A stretch of DNA of 64,000 nucleotides from Sporosarcina sp. (GCA_026169375.1 JAPFCR010000001.1:38454-102453), one strand, 5' to 3'; shown: positions 46,139-55,852, counted from the first letter of the stretch. The notes: a model not told the origin generated them from the letters alone. Numbers and translations: made by a program.

Positions 46139-46483
46139 TCATTTCTGAACTGGGCTAAATTCATGTACCCAAACGTTCATTTTTGGAACCCATGGCATTT
46201 TAGGATGTAATGCAAGAATTGTTTCTTTATATTCTTCTAATGTTTCATATCCTTCTGTTTTTGCATCTGCATCTGTCATTTCCCCAAGCGTTTGCGAATA
46301 CAGTGCATCAATTTTAAATTCTTTTCCTTCTAGCTCCATAATTTCACCGGGATAAGCATACACACCATTACGCCTTGTAGCTGTTTTTTCACCGTTTAAC
46401 ACTTTTTGTACATCTTCCTCAATTGTCACAAGACGCTCAATCGAGCATGATTTTTCTGGTAAATCTTTATTCATTTCAGTCAT
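46139..46483 (-). CDS. ASCH-domain protein
   Basis: 114-residue protein started at ATG 46483 (GAGG 11 bases upstream; a longer frame to 46522 lacks a site). The sequence VQKVLNGEKTATRRNGVYAYPGEIMELEG matches the ASCH fold, in which the G-x-K-x-x-T-R-R segment marks a cleft proposed for RNA or modified nucleotide binding. ASCH proteins include an N4-acetylcytidine hydrolase, but function here is unknown. Confidence 0.7.
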   Translation of the reverse strand: MTEMNKDLPEKSCSIERLVTIEEDVQKVLNGEKTATRRNGVYAYPGEIMELEGKEFKIDALYSQTLGEMTDADAKTEGYETLEEYKETILALHPKMPWVPKMNVWVHEFSPVQK

Positions 46484-46779
46484 AAGTTCTAATACCTCTT
46501 TCCATTTGATAATATATATCAATTATACATATTTTATTATATAATCGCGAGTATACCGAGTTAAATACCAATCATTTCATTTGAATATGTTCATTTTCTC
46601 GACAAAACCACACTAATTTCACTTTTAGGCTTTCTGATTATCGTTTAAAACAATTAAATTAACTTGAATATAAGTGGACAATCAACATTTTTCGACAAGG
46701 TCATTTACAAGTATATAATGAACTGTTAATGTAAATTAATGTATATAAAAAATCTCAATTACATATTGGAGGAATTTGA

Positions 46780-48012
46780 ATGAGCGTTTCTGTAAAAGAA
46801 AAAGAGCCACAGCAACGTTCAACATTCGGGCTATTACTTTTAGTCGCAGGCATCGTTTTCCTTGCGATGAATTTACGCGCCCCTATTACGTCAGTCGGAC
46901 CCGTTGTTGAACTCATTCGCGACAGTTTAAACATATCTAATACAACTGCTGGAATTTTAACGACCATTCCCTTACTGGCATTTGCTGTTTTATCACCTTT
47001 TGCACCACGTCTTGCGAGAAGGCTTGGCATGGAATTAACATTGTTTTTCGTGTTAATTGTACTATCTATCGGACTCTTTTTGAGACCTCTTGGTGGCTTG
47101 CCTTTCCTTTATACTGGTACGCTGTTCATCGGGGCTGGGATTGCAATCGCAAACGTTCTTATGCCTGCTTTTGTAAAGATGAAATTCCCAAAAAACATTG
47201 GTGTGATGACGGGAATTTACTCAATTTCCATGAACTTAACAGCTGCAATTGCTGCAGGTCTGAGTGTTCCACTTGCTACGGGCACTAGTTTTAGTTGGAA
47301 AGCTTCTATCGGAGTTTGGGCACTTCTAGGAGTTGTTGCACTACTCTTTTGGATTCCTCAATTAAAATACGGAGAAAAACAACCCTCTTCTAATCATGAT
47401 GAAGTCAAAAAACCTTCTCTATTACGTTCTAAGCTTGCATGGCAAATCACAATTTTTATGGGGCTTCAATCCTTATTATTCTATTCAATCGTCGCTTGGT
47501 TTCCCGCTATTTTACAAGATCGTGGAATGAGCGCTGATAAAGCAGGTTGGATGCTTTCATCTGTTCAATTTGCACAATTACCTGTAACATTTATCATGCC
47601 AATCATTGCAGCAAAAATGAAAAATCAAATTGCGCTCGTTTGGCTGACATTTATTTCAGCAATTCTTGGTGTCTTATGTATTTTATCAGGACAAACATTG
47701 CTTATCTTACCTGCAGCCATTTTATTTGGCATTGCGACGGGAACTGCTTTTAGTTTAGCTATGATGTTTTTCACACTTCGAACAGACAATGTTTTCGAAG
47801 CTGCTGACCTTTCAGCAATGGCGCAATCAATCGGCTATTTACTAGCAGCGACAGGTCCTGTTATTTTCGGCTATCTTTATGATTTAACAAGTAATTGGTT
47901 TTGGTCACTCATATTATTAATGATCGCGTCAATTATTATCTTAATCGTTGGATTAGGCGCTGGAAAAGATACAACAATTTCCCAGTCATCATATTCATCA
48001 ACCGAGATATAA
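46780..48012 (+). CDS. MFS transporter, CynX/NimT family
   Basis: 410-residue major facilitator with about twelve hydrophobic segments. The first helix FLAMNLRAPITSVGPVVELI and TTIPLLAFAVLSPFAPRLARRLG are the CynX/NimT (cyanate or 2-nitroimidazole type) signatures. ATG follows GGAGGAATTTGA. It converges on ribH with a shared terminator. The substrate is unknown; no cynS or cynT gene is nearby. Confidence 0.85.
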   Translation: MSVSVKEKEPQQRSTFGLLLLVAGIVFLAMNLRAPITSVGPVVELIRDSLNISNTTAGILTTIPLLAFAVLSPFAPRLARRLGMELTLFFVLIVLSIGLFLRPLGGLPFLYTGTLFIGAGIAIANVLMPAFVKMKFPKNIGVMTGIYSISMNLTAAIAAGLSVPLATGTSFSWKASIGVWALLGVVALLFWIPQLKYGEKQPSSNHDEVKKPSLLRSKLAWQITIFMGLQSLLFYSIVAWFPAILQDRGMSADKAGWMLSSVQFAQLPVTFIMPIIAAKMKNQIALVWLTFISAILGVLCILSGQTLLILPAAILFGIATGTAFSLAMMFFTLRTDNVFEAADLSAMAQSIGYLLAATGPVIFGYLYDLTSNWFWSLILLMIASIIILIVGLGAGKDTTISQSSYSSTEI

Positions 48013-48060
48013 AAAGGAGCGTCCAATAGTTTGAATATCAACTGATTGGACAGCTCCTTT
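48013..48060. terminator. Bidirectional terminator between the MFS gene and ribH
   Basis: AAAGGAGC and GCTCCTTT outer arms plus GTCCAAT/ATTGGAC inner arms, between convergent genes. Confidence 0.8.
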
Positions 48061-48073
48061 CTTTCCCATTTCA

Positions 48074-48538
48074 CTAAAAACTTTGTAATAAATTTGCCAT
48101 TTCAATCGCTGAAGTACCAGCATCCCAGCCTTTATTGCCCGCTTTTGTGCCTGCACGTTCGATTGCTTGTTCAATCGTTTCAGTCGTTAATACCCCAAAA
48201 ATAACCGGGATTCCTTCTTGCAGATTGATGGCAGAAACACCTTTCGCCACTTCATTGCACACATAGTCAAAATGCGGTGTAGAACCTCGAATGACTGTAC
48301 CAAGCGTTATGATGGCATCATATTTTTTTGAAGCCGCCATTTTTTTCGCCACTAAAGGGATTTCAAAAGCGCCCGGAACCCATGCGACGTCGATGTCATT
48401 TTCATTTACACCGTGACGGCGTAATGCGTCTTCTGCTCCACTTAATAACTTTCCTGTAATAAATTCATTGAATCGCCCAACAACAATTCCAATTTTTAAA
48501 TTCGTTCCAACTAAATGACCTTCGTAAATTGTACCCAT
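48074..48538 (-). CDS. ribH: 6,7-dimethyl-8-ribityllumazine synthase
   Basis: 154-residue lumazine synthase, which condenses the RibBA product dihydroxybutanone phosphate with the pyrimidine from RibD. Key segments are [10 protein letters not shown] (substrate loop, F at ~22), [17 protein letters not shown] (54-70) and [22 protein letters not shown], with the catalytic histidine in the last block. It is the last gene of the rib operon, 12 bases after ribBA. Confidence 0.97.
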   Translation of the reverse strand: MGTIYEGHLVGTNLKIGIVVGRFNEFITGKLLSGAEDALRRHGVNENDIDVAWVPGAFEIPLVAKKMAASKKYDAIITLGTVIRGSTPHFDYVCNEVAKGVSAINLQEGIPVIFGVLTTETIEQAIERAGTKAGNKGWDAGTSAIEMANLLQSF

Positions 48539-48550
48539 CTGATTTCCCCC

Positions 48551-49753
48551 TCAGTTGTGTAATAAATGACCTAGCTTTTCTTTTTTTGTCTGCATATATT
48601 TTTCATTTTCCACTTTAACAGGCATCTCAATTGGAAGACGGTTATTTATTTGAATTCCATTTGTTTCAAGCGCATTCACTTTGCGCGGATTATTCGTTAA
48701 TAACGAAATTGAGGTCACCCCAAGATGTTGTAACATATGTGCGCCTACACGATAATCCCTGGCATCATCTGGAAATCCTAATAACACATTCGCGTCCACT
48801 GTATCATGCCCTTGATCTTGTAACTCGTAAGCTTTCATCTTATTGACAAGCCCAATACCGCGGCCTTCCTGTCTTAAATACAATAAGACGCCTTGGCCTT
48901 CTTTTTCAATTTGACGAAGTGCAGCATGGAGTTGAGGACCACAATCGCAGCGATTTGAACCAAATATATCTCCAGTTAAACATTCCGAATGGAGGCGAAC
49001 GACTACATCTTCACCGCCGCCCACTTCACCTTTAACAAATGCAAGATGTTCTTGATCGGTTGACTTTTCCACATACGTGAAAACTTGAAATTGACCAAAT
49101 TCAGTCGATAATTCAATATCTACAACATGTTCAACTACCGATTCTTGCATCGCTCGATAATTCATCAGCTCTTCAATTGTCAAAATCACCAAATCGAAAC
49201 GTTCTGCAATTTCTTTTAACTCTGCACCTCTTGCCATCGTTCCGTCTACATTCATAATTTCGCAGATGACACCGACTGGTTCAACCTCGGCCAACTTGGC
49301 CAAATCGACCGCAGCCTCAGTATGCCCAGGACGTTCCAACACACCACCACGTTTTGCAATTAACGGAAAAATATGTCCCGGCCTGTTAAACTCTGTCGCT
49401 TTCGCTTCAGAATCGAGCATACTTAAAATTGTTTTTGAGCGTTCAAATGCTGAAATTCCCGTATGCGTTGTCACATGGTCAATCGATACTGTAAAAGCAG
49501 TGCGATAAGGGTCACTATTTTCAGCTGCCATAAGCGGCAACTCTAATTTTGCTGCTTTCTCTTCTTCAATCGGCACACAAATAAGTCCCTTTCCTTCTGT
49601 CGCCATAAAATTAATCATTTCCGGTGTCGCAAATTGTCCGAGCGCTAGAAAATCGCCTTCATTTTCTCGATTTTCATCATCGACAACGATGATGGCTTTT
49701 CCTTTTTTTAATTCCTTAACTGCTTGTTCTACTGTTGTATACAAGTTGTTCAC
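48551..49753 (-). CDS. ribBA: Bifunctional dihydroxybutanone-phosphate synthase/GTP cyclohydrolase II
   Basis: 400-residue fusion. The N-terminal RibB half contains DDENRENEGDF (about 27-37), THTGISAFERSKT and the glutamate/histidine region GHTEAAVDLAK; the C-terminal RibA half has the zinc cluster HSECLTGDIFGSNRCDCGPQ and RQEGRGIGLVNK. It provides both starting branches of riboflavin synthesis. It starts 69 bases after ribE, the largest gap in the operon. Confidence 0.97.
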   Translation of the reverse strand: MNNLYTTVEQAVKELKKGKAIIVVDDENRENEGDFLALGQFATPEMINFMATEGKGLICVPIEEEKAAKLELPLMAAENSDPYRTAFTVSIDHVTTHTGISAFERSKTILSMLDSEAKATEFNRPGHIFPLIAKRGGVLERPGHTEAAVDLAKLAEVEPVGVICEIMNVDGTMARGAELKEIAERFDLVILTIEELMNYRAMQESVVEHVVDIELSTEFGQFQVFTYVEKSTDQEHLAFVKGEVGGGEDVVVRLHSECLTGDIFGSNRCDCGPQLHAALRQIEKEGQGVLLYLRQEGRGIGLVNKMKAYELQDQGHDTVDANVLLGFPDDARDYRVGAHMLQHLGVTSISLLTNNPRKVNALETNGIQINNRLPIEMPVKVENEKYMQTKKEKLGHLLHN

Positions 49754-49822
49754 CTCTTCATTTTCAAAAGTGGAAGCGCCTGTTTAGACGCGACAAGTAT
49801 AAGTCACTTAAACTTTTGGTGT

Positions 49823-50473
49823 TCATTCATTTAAAAAACCATTCTCCGCTAATGTCGTCATCGTCACTTCGCTCGTTGATCCTGCATTTCTACTGAGAAG
49901 TCTCTCCATATATTTCGCTAGCATATCGCACTCAATATTGACAATATCGCTGACTCGCTTTTGGCCAATAATTGAATCAGATTGTGTAACAGGAATTAAC
50001 GAAATAACAAATCCACTTTTTGTAACTTCAAAAACAGTCAACGAAGTACCGTCTACTGTAACCGAACCTTTTTCGATGAAATACTTTAATAAGTGTTCTT
50101 CCATCTTTATTTCCATATAAATGGCATTTTCCAAGTGACGAACAGCTATCACTTCGCCTGTCCCATCAACATGCCCGCTAACAAAATGCCCGCCAAACCG
50201 GCCATTTGCTGCCATCGCACGTTCCAAATTAACAGCACTTCCTACTTGTAAGGTATGAAGAGTCGTCGCTTTTACTGTTTCGGGCATTACATCTGCTGTG
50301 AAATAGGTTGCTGTATAATCTTTAACCGTTAAACAAACACCGTTGACAGCAATACTATCCCCGATTCCTACATCTTTCAGCACTTTTGTACATGCAATTC
50401 GAAGTTGAAAGGAATTTTCACAACGCGTCATCGTTTGAACAATTCCAATTTCCTCTACAATGCCAGTGAACAC
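49823..50473 (-). CDS. ribE: Riboflavin synthase alpha subunit
   Basis: 216 residues with two tandem lumazine-binding domains. The N-terminus MFTGIVEEIG is diagnostic; ...NGVCLTV... in the first half and GTSLTVF in the second show the duplicated active-site loops; FVSGHVDGTGE links them. It dismutates two lumazine molecules to riboflavin. It begins 2 bases after the ribD stop codon, which suggests coupled translation. Confidence 0.96.
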   Translation of the reverse strand: MFTGIVEEIGIVQTMTRCENSFQLRIACTKVLKDVGIGDSIAVNGVCLTVKDYTATYFTADVMPETVKATTLHTLQVGSAVNLERAMAANGRFGGHFVSGHVDGTGEVIAVRHLENAIYMEIKMEEHLLKYFIEKGSVTVDGTSLTVFEVTKSGFVISLIPVTQSDSIIGQKRVSDIVNIECDMLAKYMERLLSRNAGSTSEVTMTTLAENGFLNE

Positions 50474-50475
50474 TT

Positions 50476-51561
50476 TTACGTACCCCCCTTTTGAAACTTG
50501 GCATGGATTTTAATATCGTCACCGATTTGCTCGACATTAAGAAAAGTTAATTTTTCACTGTCTTTTATGAAGCTTCTCGATTCATCCATAAACAAAGAAG
50601 CACCATTACCAATCAGTTTTGGTGTGACGTATAAATACAGTTCATCCGCCAACTGTTCATCAATAAAACTCGTATGTATGCGACTTCCGCCTTCTACAAA
50701 CAAAGTTATTATTCCTCTCTTCTCGAGGCGTTTTAAAACCTCTTCCAAGAATGGTTCTGTTTCTGAAATTCGTTCAATAGATACATTTGAATAAGCTGTT
50801 AATTTTGCATTCATTTTTGCGGAGTCTAGTGTAAAAATGATTGTTTCCGCAGCACCATCAGCGATGACATTTGCTGTTTCAGGCGTTCGTAATTGTCGAT
50901 CTAAAATAATTCGAATTGGATTCTTTCCACCATGGGGCAAACGGGTGGTTAGGAAAGGATTATCATGAAGTACGGTTTCTACGCCTACTAAAATTGCATC
51001 ATGGGTATGTCGAAGAGTATGGACATCCGTTCTAGAAGTTTCAGACGAAATCCATTTACTGTCCCCACTTGCCGATGCAAGTCGACCATCTAGGGTAACG
51101 GCCGCTTTCAACGTAATATATGGTTTACCGTATTGAATAAAATGAAAAAATGCGCGATTTAAATATTCAGCCTCTTTTTGTAAAATGCCAACAACGACTT
51201 CTAGTCCAGCATGCTTAAGAAGTTCGATGCCACGTCCATTAACTGAAGGATTCGGATCTGTAGTTGCAATAACGACACGCTTTATACCACTTGCAATAAT
51301 TAAATCGGTACAAGGCGGAGTTTTGCCTTTATGTGCACATGGTTCAAGGGTTACATATAAATCGGCACCATTCGCAGCTGTTCCTGCCATCTTTAATGCA
51401 TGAACTTCAGCATGTGGTGTTCCCGCTTTTAAATGTGCGCCCGTTCCAAGTATTTGACCGTTTTTCATACAAACAGCACCAACTAAAGGGTTAGGTGAAG
51501 TTTGACCTTCTGCACTTTGCGCTAATTGCAAGGCAAGTTTCATCATTTGTTCATCAATCAT
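50476..51561 (-). CDS. ribD: Bifunctional pyrimidine deaminase/reductase
   Basis: 361 residues from ATG 51561 (GGGGGA at 7 bases; upstream in-frame ATGs overlap that site). The deaminase zinc residues are H50 and E52 in HAEVHA and C75 and C84 in PCAHKGKTPPC. The C-terminal reductase domain starts near YITLKAAVTLDGRLA, with the NADPH-binding VEGGSRIHTSF. It is the first gene of the rib operon, behind an FMN riboswitch. Confidence 0.96.
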   Translation of the reverse strand: MIDEQMMKLALQLAQSAEGQTSPNPLVGAVCMKNGQILGTGAHLKAGTPHAEVHALKMAGTAANGADLYVTLEPCAHKGKTPPCTDLIIASGIKRVVIATTDPNPSVNGRGIELLKHAGLEVVVGILQKEAEYLNRAFFHFIQYGKPYITLKAAVTLDGRLASASGDSKWISSETSRTDVHTLRHTHDAILVGVETVLHDNPFLTTRLPHGGKNPIRIILDRQLRTPETANVIADGAAETIIFTLDSAKMNAKLTAYSNVSIERISETEPFLEEVLKRLEKRGIITLFVEGGSRIHTSFIDEQLADELYLYVTPKLIGNGASLFMDESRSFIKDSEKLTFLNVEQIGDDIKIHAKFQKGGT

Positions 51562-51627
51562 CGACATTCCCCCTTTCATTTTTGAAGAGAGAAATATTTA
51601 ATCGGCATCGCACGTATTTTCAAAAAA

Positions 51628-51766
51628 CTTCTCCCATCCAGACTTTAACTGTCGGTGCCAGAATTTCACTGGCTCCACCGTTTTCTAGCATGTAGAAAAG
51701 CGGGTCACGGACTTACAAGCATTGCACTTGATCACCGTCGGTAAGGAATTTCACCTTGCCCCGAAG
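51628..51766 (-). promoter_or_regulatory. FMN riboswitch (RFN element)
   Basis: Minus strand, upstream of ribD. Conserved RFN blocks are present: CTTCGGGGCAAGGTGAAATT at the 5' end, ACCGACGGTGATC, GTCCGTGACCCGC, GGTGGAGCCAGTGAAATTCTGG, and CCGACAGTTAAAGTCTGGATGG ending in GAGAAG, which pairs with the 5' end. About 66 bases separate it from the ribD start. I see no clear intrinsic terminator there, so control may act on translation. Confidence 0.95.
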
Positions 51767-51957
51767 TTTTGAAATATATCGTACTTTTCTAAACTTAACA
51801 TATTCTTTTATAGGAATCAATGAAATTTATCATGATTCTTTTAACATACAACCATTTCTGATATTTCACAACTTTTTATAATGATGGTTGGAAAATACGC
51901 CGATTCCGTTGGACACTTTTACTCTTTGATAGATTCTAAATTAAACCGAGTTTTAAA

Positions 51958-51995
51958 AAAATGTAGACAAAGTCCCATAACGACTTTGTCTACAT
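51958..51995 (-). terminator. Terminator of the opuA operon
   Basis: GTAGACAAAGTC and GACTTTGTCTAC form a perfect 12-bp stem with a T-run on the minus strand, 40 bases beyond the last opu gene. Confidence 0.85.
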
Positions 51996-52034
51996 CCCAA
52001 ATGCATCGACTTAACAATGCTTTTTCATATCCTA

Positions 52035-52964
52035 TTACTCTTTCAGGTCTTCAATCGAATCGATATCCATATATTCTGGAACGACTAAACCGATTTTTAC
52101 ACCTTCCATATTAACACCAAGCTCTTGGAAATCACCATCGAATTTTTCAGCATATGTTTCGTGTGTAATTGGTAACCATGCTGCAAGTGTTGCATCTGCA
52201 CTACCGTCAGCAACTGCTGTCCACATTGGTCCAGCTTCTACTTGTGTAAGTGTTACATCAAAGCCCATATCTTCTAGAACAAGTTTCATAACGTTATGAC
52301 TTGCCATTTCACTATCCCATGCAACATAAGCAAGTTTAATTTTGTCACCGTCAACTTCTTCAACACCGTCTGTCCACTCTGCTACTTTATCTTCATTGGC
52401 ATCAATCCAATTTTGTGCTGCTTCTTCTTCTTTTTCACCATTTTGAATTGCGACCATTACTTCAGCCATGTCTTCTTCTGTCCAGTTAAAGTTCGACAAA
52501 ATCTCATGTGCTTCTGGTAAATCATCTTCTAATCCAATTCGACCAATTGTACGAATCTGCTCTTCTCCACCATAAGAACCTTCTGGATCTTCAAGGTATT
52601 TAAGATCAAACTCTGCAAATTTCCAGTGTGGTGTCCAACCTGTAATAATAATTGGTTCTTCTTTGTCATACGCTTTTTTAAGTGCTGCTGTCATTGCTGC
52701 ACCTGAACCAGTTGTCAGTGTCCACTCATCTAATTCATAGTCTTCAATTGCACGTTCAGTTGCTTCCATAATCCCAGCACCTGGGTCAATACCTGTAATC
52801 TTGTAGTCTACTAATTCTCCTACCGATTCTTCAGTACCACCAGTCGTGTCATCGTTTGTGTCTGTTTGTCCCTCTTCTTCTGCATCATCACTGCCACATG
52901 CAGCTAGTCCTAATGCTAATACTGCTGCTGCACCTAATCCAAATACTTTTTTCTTTAATGTCAT
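52035..52964 (-). CDS. opuAC: Glycine betaine ABC transporter substrate-binding lipoprotein
   Basis: 309-residue OpuAC-type binding protein. The lipoprotein signal ends in a LAAC box (cysteine near residue 23), followed by a very acidic linker (DDAEEEG...). Aromatic residues expected for cation-pi binding of betaine lie in ITGWTPHWKF and EAGPMWTAVADGSADATLAAWLP. It is the third gene of opuA, overlapping the permease gene by 4 bases. Confidence 0.9.
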   Translation of the reverse strand: MTLKKKVFGLGAAAVLALGLAACGSDDAEEEGQTDTNDDTTGGTEESVGELVDYKITGIDPGAGIMEATERAIEDYELDEWTLTTGSGAAMTAALKKAYDKEEPIIITGWTPHWKFAEFDLKYLEDPEGSYGGEEQIRTIGRIGLEDDLPEAHEILSNFNWTEEDMAEVMVAIQNGEKEEEAAQNWIDANEDKVAEWTDGVEEVDGDKIKLAYVAWDSEMASHNVMKLVLEDMGFDVTLTQVEAGPMWTAVADGSADATLAAWLPITHETYAEKFDGDFQELGVNMEGVKIGLVVPEYMDIDSIEDLKE

Positions 52965-53812
52965 TCTGAAACTCCTCCTTGTTTTTTCGTACCTGCGTGT
53001 TGCGTGATTCGGTCTAAAATAATTGCAACGATTACAATCGCTACTCCTACCTCAACTCCAACACCTGTTTTTAATTGTGTAACGGCTCGGTAAACTTCTT
53101 CCCCAAGACCCGGTGCACCTACCATTGAAGCGATTACGACCATTGAAAGGGATAGCATGATACTTTGGTTAACCCCTGCTAAAATTGTCGGTTGCGCTAG
53201 TGGAATTTGAACCTTTACTAATCTTTGCCATGCTGTTGAACCAAATGCTTCAGTTGCCTCAATTAAATCTGATGGAACTTGTTCAATTCCAAGCATCGTA
53301 AGACGAATTGTCGGTGGCATTGCGAATATAACAGATGCCACTACGCCTGGAACTACACCTATATTAAAGAAGAATATAGCTGGAATCAAATAAACAAACG
53401 CTGGCATCGTCTGCATAAGGTCTAGTATTGGGCTTACGATCGCTTTCACAATCGGTTTTTGTGAAGCCCATATGCCAATTGGTATTCCAATGATCACTGC
53501 AAATAAAACAGAAGCAATGACAAGTGCTAACATTTGCAACATCGGATACCATAACCCTAAATAATCAATGAATAAAAAGCCAAGTAATGTAAAGAACCCA
53601 ATTTTTCTCGTTGATAAAAACCATGCAATCAGCGCAAATATAATTGCAAGTAATATTGAAGGAACTTGACTTAGTATATCAACCGACCCTTCGACAAGTA
53701 CTTCTAAAAATATTGCAATCCCATCAAATAATGGTGCGAAAACATCTGTTAACCAACCAACACCATCATCAATCCAATCAGCAAATGGAAGTCTTGGTAA
53801 AAGCTTATCCAA
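52961..53812 (-). CDS. opuAB: Glycine betaine ABC transporter permease
   Basis: 283-residue permease with about five to six hydrophobic segments. The coupling loop is seen in VPSDLIEATEAFGSTAWQRLVKVQIPLAQPTILAGVNQ. The N-terminus LPFADWIDDGVGWLTDVFAPLFDGI matches OpuAB/ProW. It overlaps opuAA by 8 bases and opuAC by 4, so the three genes are tightly coupled. Confidence 0.92.
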   Translation of the reverse strand: MDKLLPRLPFADWIDDGVGWLTDVFAPLFDGIAIFLEVLVEGSVDILSQVPSILLAIIFALIAWFLSTRKIGFFTLLGFLFIDYLGLWYPMLQMLALVIASVLFAVIIGIPIGIWASQKPIVKAIVSPILDLMQTMPAFVYLIPAIFFFNIGVVPGVVASVIFAMPPTIRLTMLGIEQVPSDLIEATEAFGSTAWQRLVKVQIPLAQPTILAGVNQSIMLSLSMVVIASMVGAPGLGEEVYRAVTQLKTGVGVEVGVAIVIVAIILDRITQHAGTKKQGGVSE

Positions 53813-55061
53813 TGGCCTCTACCTCCGTCTCTTCATCCGCCTGAACTGTACCATTCTCATTAATAAAACGATCATTTCCAGACAAAGCACCAATTAAAGC
53901 ACCCCGAATAATAATTCCCTTCAAACGATCAGTATCATCGACAACTGCAACAGGAATTGTCGCTATTGATACTTGATCGAGAAGTTCTGTTATTAAACGA
54001 TCTTCAGAAACTACCGTAATATCATTTATTAAAATATCTTCCAAATTCTTTCCTTCTGTTAACGCAGCATCTGCATCATGCGCTGTTACTGCGCCTAATA
54101 AACGTCTTTGCTTATCAGTCACATACATCGATGAGATTCGGAGTCGCTTCATTAAGCGTAACGCAACACGTGGTCCTCTATCTACTTGTACAGAGTCTGC
54201 TCGTTTCATAATATGTGCTGCTGTTAAAACTTTCGACAAATCAACATCTTCTACGAAACGTTCAACGTATTCATCAGAAGGATTCATTAATATCTCTTCC
54301 GGTGTACCCAATTGAACAACTTCTCCGTCTTTCATTAACAAAATGCGGTCACCAATTCGTAATGCTTCATCCAGGTCATGCGTTATGAAAATAATTGTTT
54401 TCCCCATATCGCTATGTAATTGCAATAGTTCATCTTGCATATCTTTACGAATTAACGGATCTAATGCACTAAAAGCCTCGTCCATTAAGAGTACGTCTGG
54501 GTCATTTGCTATGGCACGTGCAAGTCCAACACGCTGTTGCATTCCTCCACTAAGTTGGGAAGGATATTGCTCTTCGTATCCAGCAAGTCCAACTAATCTC
54601 AATGATTCCATTGCTTTTTCATGTCTTTCAGCTTTTGGAACACCTTGAATTTCCAATCCATATTCTGTATTGGAGAGAATCGTTTTATGTGGGAATAATG
54701 CAAAGTTCTGGAAAACCATCCCGATTTTCTCTCTACGAACCTGACGAAGCTTTTCTTTGTTCATTTGAACAATATCTTCTCCGTCTATTAAAATATTCCC
54801 AAGCGTTGGATCGATTAGTCGATTTAAAAGACGAACCAATGTTGACTTTCCACTTCCAGAAAGCCCCATAATGACAAAGATTTCACCTTCATTGACATCA
54901 AAAGACGCATTATTAACGCCTACTGTCGCCCCAGTCGCTTTTAATATTTCTTTTTTAGTTTTGCCTTCCTGAAGTAATTGAGCTGCACGTTTCGTATGTT
55001 TACCGAATATCTTTGTCGCTCTTTTCACTTCAATTTTCTTCTTACTAGGTTGCTCTTCCAT
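53805..55061 (-). CDS. opuAA: Glycine betaine ABC transporter ATPase with CBS domains
   Basis: 418 residues. Walker A GLSGSGKS is at 66-73, signature LSGGMQQRVGLARA and Walker B LLMDEAFSALD follow. The C-terminal part (about 285-400) is a tandem CBS module, which in OpuA senses ionic strength or cyclic di-AMP and gates transport. The N-terminal VKRATKIFGKHTKRAAQLLQEG is typical of OpuAA/ProV. It is the first gene of the operon. Confidence 0.93.
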   Translation of the reverse strand: MEEQPSKKKIEVKRATKIFGKHTKRAAQLLQEGKTKKEILKATGATVGVNNASFDVNEGEIFVIMGLSGSGKSTLVRLLNRLIDPTLGNILIDGEDIVQMNKEKLRQVRREKIGMVFQNFALFPHKTILSNTEYGLEIQGVPKAERHEKAMESLRLVGLAGYEEQYPSQLSGGMQQRVGLARAIANDPDVLLMDEAFSALDPLIRKDMQDELLQLHSDMGKTIIFITHDLDEALRIGDRILLMKDGEVVQLGTPEEILMNPSDEYVERFVEDVDLSKVLTAAHIMKRADSVQVDRGPRVALRLMKRLRISSMYVTDKQRRLLGAVTAHDADAALTEGKNLEDILINDITVVSEDRLITELLDQVSIATIPVAVVDDTDRLKGIIIRGALIGALSGNDRFINENGTVQADEETEVEAIG

Positions 55062-55095
55062 TTTTACACTCCCTCGATTTTTTCGAACGTCTATT

Positions 55096-55123
55096 AGTAT
55101 AACTCATCGAGATATAATTTCAA
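55096..55123 (-). promoter_or_regulatory. Promoter of the opuA operon
   Basis: Minus strand TTGAAA and TATACT with a 16-base spacer, 35 bases upstream of the opuAA start. Confidence 0.6.
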
Positions 55124-55144
55124 CCGTATTTACAATTTATTTAG

Positions 55145-55168
55145 TTTGTACAGAAAAAACTGTACAAA
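55145..55168. promoter_or_regulatory. Inverted-repeat operator candidate between opuA and the GbsR-type gene
   Basis: TTTGTACAG and CTGTACAAA are perfect 9-bp arms around a 6-base A/T centre. It lies between the divergent promoters of opuA and the regulator gene, the expected position for a site bound by the neighbouring MarR/GbsR-type repressor. Confidence 0.6.
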
Positions 55169-55184
55169 ACGAAAGTCATTAAAA

Positions 55185-55213
55185 TTGATTTTCTACTCAT
55201 TATAAATTATGCT
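55185..55213 (+). promoter_or_regulatory. Promoter of the GbsR-type regulator gene
   Basis: TTGATT and TATGCT separated by 17 bases, about 57 bases upstream of the regulator's start codon. Confidence 0.5.
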
Positions 55214-55270
55214 ATATGTGAATTATTGACTCTTTTTTAAGCTAAATGAATCATACAAGGAGATAGCGTT

Positions 55271-55810
55271 ATGAATGGATATGATAAACTTTTACATGCA
55301 CGTAAACGCATAATGGAATCAATTACGCAAAACATCCATCTTTTTGGGCAACCGCCATCCGCGGGGAGACAATATAGTATGTTGTTTTTTGAAAATAAAC
55401 CAATGACATTAGATGATATGTCTGAAGAACTCGGCATGAGTAAAACAAGTATGAGTACGTCAATTCGCTCATTGGCAGAATCTAAACTAGTCGAGCGTGT
55501 ATGGGAACGTGGTGTGAGAAAAGATTTATATGAAGTGAATGATGATTGGTACCAAAATTTTATAGATACTTTTTCATTAAGATGGGGACGTTCGATTTCT
55601 TTACATCTAAGTGCAATTCGAAGATCACAAAAAGAACTTAACGCACTCCTTCAAGATGAAAAGACGGATGAGGAAGTAAAAGAACTTGCTAAACAAGATA
55701 TTGAAAAGCTAGATTATATACGTAATTACTATAACTGGCTTGAACGACTTGTCGATGCATTTGAAGATCATGAGATTTTTGATATCGTTCCGAAAAATAA
55801 TGATGACTAA
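55271..55810 (+). CDS. GbsR/OpcR-type MarR-fold transcriptional regulator
   Basis: 179-residue winged-helix regulator. The DNA-binding region reads MTLDDMSEELGMSKTSMSTSIRSLAESKLVERVWERGVRKDLYEV, the hallmark of the GbsR family that controls glycine betaine uptake and synthesis genes in Bacillus. The C-terminal half is helical, and the aromatic cluster YIRNYYNWLERLVDAFE may form the ligand site. It diverges from opuA, so repression of opuA and itself in response to choline or betaine is likely but inferred. Confidence 0.87.
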   Translation: MNGYDKLLHARKRIMESITQNIHLFGQPPSAGRQYSMLFFENKPMTLDDMSEELGMSKTSMSTSIRSLAESKLVERVWERGVRKDLYEVNDDWYQNFIDTFSLRWGRSISLHLSAIRRSQKELNALLQDEKTDEEVKELAKQDIEKLDYIRNYYNWLERLVDAFEDHEIFDIVPKNNDD

Positions 55811-55814
55811 AAAA

Positions 55815-55852
55815 ACAACAATCTGTAGAAATAGATTGTCGGCTTTTTAGTT
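55815..55852 (+). terminator. Terminator of the GbsR-type regulator gene
   Basis: ACAATCT and AGATTGT form a stem followed by CGGCTTTTTAG. Confidence 0.6.
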
